A DNA stretch of 8,327 bases from Pseudomonadales bacterium. Its GTDB lineage: Bacteria > Pseudomonadota > Gammaproteobacteria > Pseudomonadales > Pseudohongiellaceae. Below are positions 5,465-8,327 of the stretch, piece after piece (within the stretch, counting starts at the first letter, position 1; the number at the start of each line of letters is the position of its first letter). A program made the translations under genes and the position numbers. The stretch spans positions 1-8,327 of the forward strand of contig JAKSCP010000318.1 of the NCBI GenBank assembly GCA_022360535.1. The letters run 5' to 3'. Below the pieces are notes generated by a model, which worked only from the letters and a program-made list of their open reading frames with translations, did not search any database and was not told the DNA's origin.

Positions 5465-6850
5465 ATGATGAAACCCACGTATTTTCTCGTCATTTTCTCT
5501 CTTCTGACCCTGCTTTCGAGCAAGTCCATTGCTCAGGGCTTGGGAGCAGAAGACAGCACACTCCTCGCGGCCCTGGAACAGTTGGAGGCGCTTGAGAATA
5601 CTGCCGGCAATACTGATCTGGTGCTGGCGGAACCCCTGTTTCAATTGGCGGAAGAATACCGCCGGCGCGGACGCTTTGCAGATGCCCATTCGGCGCTAGA
5701 TCGCGGCATGCAAATCGTTCGTATTAGCGGTGGTCTCTACACCAGAGACCAATTGCCCTACCTTGAAAAGAAAATTGAGAATTTCTCCGACTGGGGGGAC
5801 TGGGAATCTGCTCGTGAGCTAATGGAGCACCTGCTTTGGTTGCACCGCACTAAAACCACCCGAATCGATTCGCCGTTGCTGGAGGATCTGATGGAGCTCG
5901 CACGCTTTCACATACGTGGAATCAGTGAAGATTCTCAGGAGTTCCAGACTTACCATTTTCGTCGCGCCTCCGCCTCCAATTGGCTCGCGGTTGCAGCCGC
6001 CGAGCGGTTGTGGTCTCGCACTGACGAACGGCTTATCCCGATGCTGTATAGCCTGCTGCACCAATACCACCTGCAGACTGTCGCAGTAGAACGAGGTGGG
6101 CGAACGGGTTACGAATTACGGGAGATTCTTCCGGGCTCGGATTTGGTTCGGGATCGCTCGGATATGATTCAGTATTTTTACCACACTGGATTACGACTGC
6201 TGCGACAGATGGAAGATATCTATAACGCCACCGAACCACCCAACGCCGAAGCCTTAGCCATGACTCGCCTTTATAAGGCCGACTGGCATGCCATGTATTC
6301 CGAACGGGAACAGGCCCTGGAGTCCTACAGCGCCGCATTCAATGGCCTGTTAGAGGCAGGAGTCTCAAGAGAGCTGGCAGATCGTTATTTCTCCAGTGCC
6401 AGCCTGTTGCCGGAAACTGAATTCCACGCCAGTCTTAGTAACGCGATGGCAAGCCGCATGGTTGAGCCAGCACTCAGCGGCATCGATCTGGAATTAGCCG
6501 CAGCCGAGTCTGCTCTGTATTTTGCTGAGTGGAGTCCCAATTTCCCCTACGTTAGATCACCTTTGTCGCGCCCATTGAGTCAAAACCTGGACAGCAATTT
6601 TGCCCTGTTTTCTTTCAATCTTTCCGGGGTCACTGAAATCAGCAAGTGGCTTAGCAGGCAGAGTGCGCAGGATTTTGGCGAACTCCTGGATGTGACGGTG
6701 GTGAAACCCCATGCCAGCTTCTCTCAAGACGAATCGGAGCTCCGGCAAAGACTGCAGTCCCTCGACATTAGACCTCGTCTGGTGGATGGCTTGCCACAAG
6801 AAACTTCAGCGACCCTGGTGTATCGCCCCGCAGTGTATAACCTGCCTTAG
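5465..6850 (+). CDS. Exported TPR-like protein with TonB-C-like tail
   Basis: 461 residues from ATG 5465; a second ATG follows at once at 5468. An in-frame GTG at 5447 would place charged residues before the signal peptide and has no better ribosome site. Residues 1-23 are a signal peptide (MMKPTYFLVIFSLL...SIA before Gln), predicting a periplasmic or surface location. The body is alpha-helical with TPR-like pairs at about 52-87 (A-E-E-Y-R-R-R-G-R-F-A-D-A), 94-130 (GDWESA) and 261-297 (YSEREQALESYSAA). The last 80 residues change character. They read as beta-alpha-beta and end IRPRLVDGLPQETSATLVYR, which resembles the end of TonB C-terminal domains (R-F-R-P-x-L-x-D-G-x-P-V). No classical TonB transmembrane anchor or proline-rich linker is present. 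Its role is unknown; a periplasmic scaffold is possible. The weak GAG (5456-5458) is the only ribosome-site candidate. Confidence 0.8.
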   Translation: MMKPTYFLVIFSLLTLLSSKSIAQGLGAEDSTLLAALEQLEALENTAGNTDLVLAEPLFQLAEEYRRRGRFADAHSALDRGMQIVRISGGLYTRDQLPYLEKKIENFSDWGDWESARELMEHLLWLHRTKTTRIDSPLLEDLMELARFHIRGISEDSQEFQTYHFRRASASNWLAVAAAERLWSRTDERLIPMLYSLLHQYHLQTVAVERGGRTGYELREILPGSDLVRDRSDMIQYFYHTGLRLLRQMEDIYNATEPPNAEALAMTRLYKADWHAMYSEREQALESYSAAFNGLLEAGVSRELADRYFSSASLLPETEFHASLSNAMASRMVEPALSGIDLELAAAESALYFAEWSPNFPYVRSPLSRPLSQNLDSNFALFSFNLSGVTEISKWLSRQSAQDFGELLDVTVVKPHASFSQDESELRQRLQSLDIRPRLVDGLPQETSATLVYRPAVYNLP

Positions 6851-7061
6851 GTTTTTCTAAAGACCCGTCTGTCCACAGACCTTTGAGTGAATTGCTCAGG
6901 TTCTGTCTGTGCTTTTCATTCTAGTCTAAAGCTTTGGCGGATCGGTGCCGACGCTATTAGTAAGGCTTTTCATTCACCAGATAAGAGAGGAGGAACACGG
7001 GCCCAGGGCCAACCAATGACACAATTCGGTAACATTCGATTCATAAGGGGTTCGAATAATT
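6851..7061. other. Intergenic region upstream of PIN-PhoH gene
   Basis: A stretch of 211 bases without a convincing gene. It contains a short hairpin GTCTG/CAGAC (6867-6880) without a T run, an 11-nt direct repeat GCTTTTCATTC (6911-6921 and 6965-6975), and a strong ribosome-site-like AGGAGGA (6988-6994) that has no start codon at a usable distance. No clear -35/-10 pair was identified, so the promoter of the PIN-PhoH gene is unassigned. Confidence 0.5.
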
Positions 7062-8327
7062 ATGAGCGAAGTGAAACTTGTCAAAAGCTCAATTGACAGC
7101 AGTACGTCCTCAAACCCAGTGTGCTATGTCCTAGACACTAATGTATTGATTCACGATCCAACCTCCATCCTAAATTTCGACGAACATCACGTCGTAATTC
7201 CCATTACAGTTCTTGAAGAGCTGGACTCGCTTAAGAGTGGGCGCCAATCCATTGCGGCCGACTGTCGCCAAGCTATTCGAGAACTAGACAAGCAGTTAGG
7301 TAGAGCCAATCCTGTAGAAGTAGAGGATGGTGTCCAGATTCAACGTTGTGAAGGTGACGAGAGAGGCGGGGTATTATCGGTTCTAATGACTGAGACACCT
7401 GAGAACCTGGTCATGCTGCCAACTCACCTAAACGACAACCGTATTCTCAATGACGTTGGTTTTCTCAAGCAGCGATATCCAGACCGCAGGGTTGTACTTG
7501 TTACCAAGGACATCAATGTCCGACTTAAAGCGCGTGGCTGCGGCATCGAGTCCCAGGACTACCACAGCGATCTGCTGCTTAGTGACATCGAACACCTGAA
7601 CAAAGGTTATCTGGAGTTTACCGGTTCCTTTTGGGATCTGGTGGATGATGTGGAAACCGTGCAGCAGGATGGGCGTACTGTGCATCGTCTGGCCAGGGAA
7701 GTTTTCGGTCAGGAAGTGTACCCCAATCAATTCTTGTTCGATGAAGCAGGTTTTGTCGCCAGAATTCTATCGACATCAACCGAGGAAATTACCTTACTGC
7801 ATCTGAATCCATCGCACATGATGGAGACCGAAGCCTGGGGTCTCAAACCTCGCGATCTCTATCAGGCTATGGCACTGAATTTACTTATGGACCCTGACAT
7901 TCATCTGGTAAATCTCACCGGCTCTGCCGGGTCCGGCAAGACTATTCTGGCCCTGGCAGCGGCCATCGAACAGACTGTCGCGAACCAACTGTACCGACGC
8001 ATTATTGTGACTCGCAGTACTCAAGGTTTAGATGAAGATATTGGATTCTTGCCAGGCACAGAAGAAGAGAAGATGGAGCCGTGGTTGGGTGCAATCACCG
8101 ACAATCTGGAAGCGCTGCATTGGGAGGATGAAAACTGCAGTAGCAGCGTGGAATATGTGTTGAACAAAGTGCCATTGATGTTCAAGTCATTGAACTATAT
8201 CCGTGGTAGATCGTTCCAGAGTAGTCTCATCATCATCGATGAGTCGCAAAACCTGACACCACACCAGATTAAAACCATCGTGACGCGGGCGGGGAATGGT
8301 TCTAAGGTCATCTGCTTGGGCAATCTC
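7062..8327 (+). CDS. PIN-PhoH fusion ATPase/ribonuclease (3' end outside window)
   Basis: 422 codons are present with no stop before the window edge; related proteins are about 460-470 residues, so only the C-terminal end is missing. Residues 21-170 form a PIN nuclease domain: VLDTNVLIHDP (Asp25), VLEELDSLK (Glu52/53), LNDNRIL (Asp125) and VLVTKD (Asp150) supply the acidic metal-binding residues. A linker leads to the PhoH ATPase: Walker A GSAGSGKT at 287-294, the VTRS region at 317-320, LPGTEEEKMEPW at 330-341, NYIRGRSFQ at 378-386, and Walker B IIIDESQN at 390-397 with Asp393-Glu394. The family (PhoH2/YlaK type) couples ATP-driven RNA unwinding to RNA cleavage in the cytoplasm. It is often called a phosphate-starvation protein, a link not visible here. 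ATG 7062 follows AAGGGG (7045-7050) at a rather long 11-nt spacing. It appears monocistronic on the left side. Confidence 0.95.
   Translation, partial: MSEVKLVKSSIDSSTSSNPVCYVLDTNVLIHDPTSILNFDEHHVVIPITVLEELDSLKSGRQSIAADCRQAIRELDKQLGRANPVEVEDGVQIQRCEGDERGGVLSVLMTETPENLVMLPTHLNDNRILNDVGFLKQRYPDRRVVLVTKDINVRLKARGCGIESQDYHSDLLLSDIEHLNKGYLEFTGSFWDLVDDVETVQQDGRTVHRLAREVFGQEVYPNQFLFDEAGFVARILSTSTEEITLLHLNPSHMMETEAWGLKPRDLYQAMALNLLMDPDIHLVNLTGSAGSGKTILALAAAIEQTVANQLYRRIIVTRSTQGLDEDIGFLPGTEEEKMEPWLGAITDNLEALHWEDENCSSSVEYVLNKVPLMFKSLNYIRGRSFQSSLIIIDESQNLTPHQIKTIVTRAGNGSKVICLGNL

Noticed and set aside
4888..5529. Longer 213-codon version of the NIPSNAP-like gene
   Set aside because: The extra 72 codons cover the promoter region and the divergent gene start; the GTG at 5313 has a strong ribosome site and is directly followed by a signal peptide.
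6867..6880. Hairpin GTCTG/CAGAC after the TPR-like gene as a terminator
   Set aside because: The stem is only 5 bp and there is no T run after it.
6887..7096. 69-codon plus-strand frame upstream of and overlapping the PIN-PhoH start
   Set aside because: Its start has no ribosome site, its composition is not protein-like and it overlaps the well-supported PIN-PhoH gene out of frame.

Overview
The window looks like a chromosomal stretch from a Gram-negative, probably marine-type gammaproteobacterium. The support is an outer-membrane TonB-dependent receptor, secreted proteins with Sec-type signal peptides, Shine-Dalgarno-led genes, near-balanced base composition by eye, and gammaproteobacterial-looking proteins. 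This is inference from gene content; no rRNA or marker gene fixes the taxon. No transposase, integrase, CRISPR array, tRNA or rRNA was seen.

Layout. (1) Bases 1-1630, minus strand: the N-terminal 543 codons of a TonB-dependent receptor that runs off the left edge, with a good sigma70-type promoter at 1750-1778. (2) Bases 2082-3167, plus strand, divergent from the receptor: a membrane-anchored AraC-type regulator with about seven membrane helices followed by a double helix-turn-helix domain. (3) Bases 3435-4786, plus strand: a tight three-gene cluster of two tandem paralogous multi-pass membrane proteins and a 52-residue single-helix protein, closed by a strong terminator at 4829-4863 that works in both directions. 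(4) Bases 4888-5313, minus strand: an exported NIPSNAP-like protein converging on that terminator. (5) Bases 5465-6850, plus strand: an exported TPR-like protein whose C-terminal tail resembles a TonB C-terminal domain. (6) Bases 7062-8327, plus strand: a PIN-PhoH fusion ATPase/ribonuclease, cut by the right edge shortly after its Walker B motif.

How they may fit together. The receptor and the membrane AraC regulator share an intergenic region and may form a sensing and uptake pair. The tandem membrane proteins share two aligned histidines in their helices, an E-x2-H motif and an FH motif, plus a C-terminal GR(F/W)I(A/G)Y motif. Together with the tiny third protein this suggests one small membrane complex, possibly a heme or metal protein. 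It is the best candidate here for an undescribed system. The NIPSNAP and TPR genes are divergent, with an imperfect long inverted repeat in their shared upstream region. The PIN-PhoH gene looks like an independent housekeeping or stress gene.
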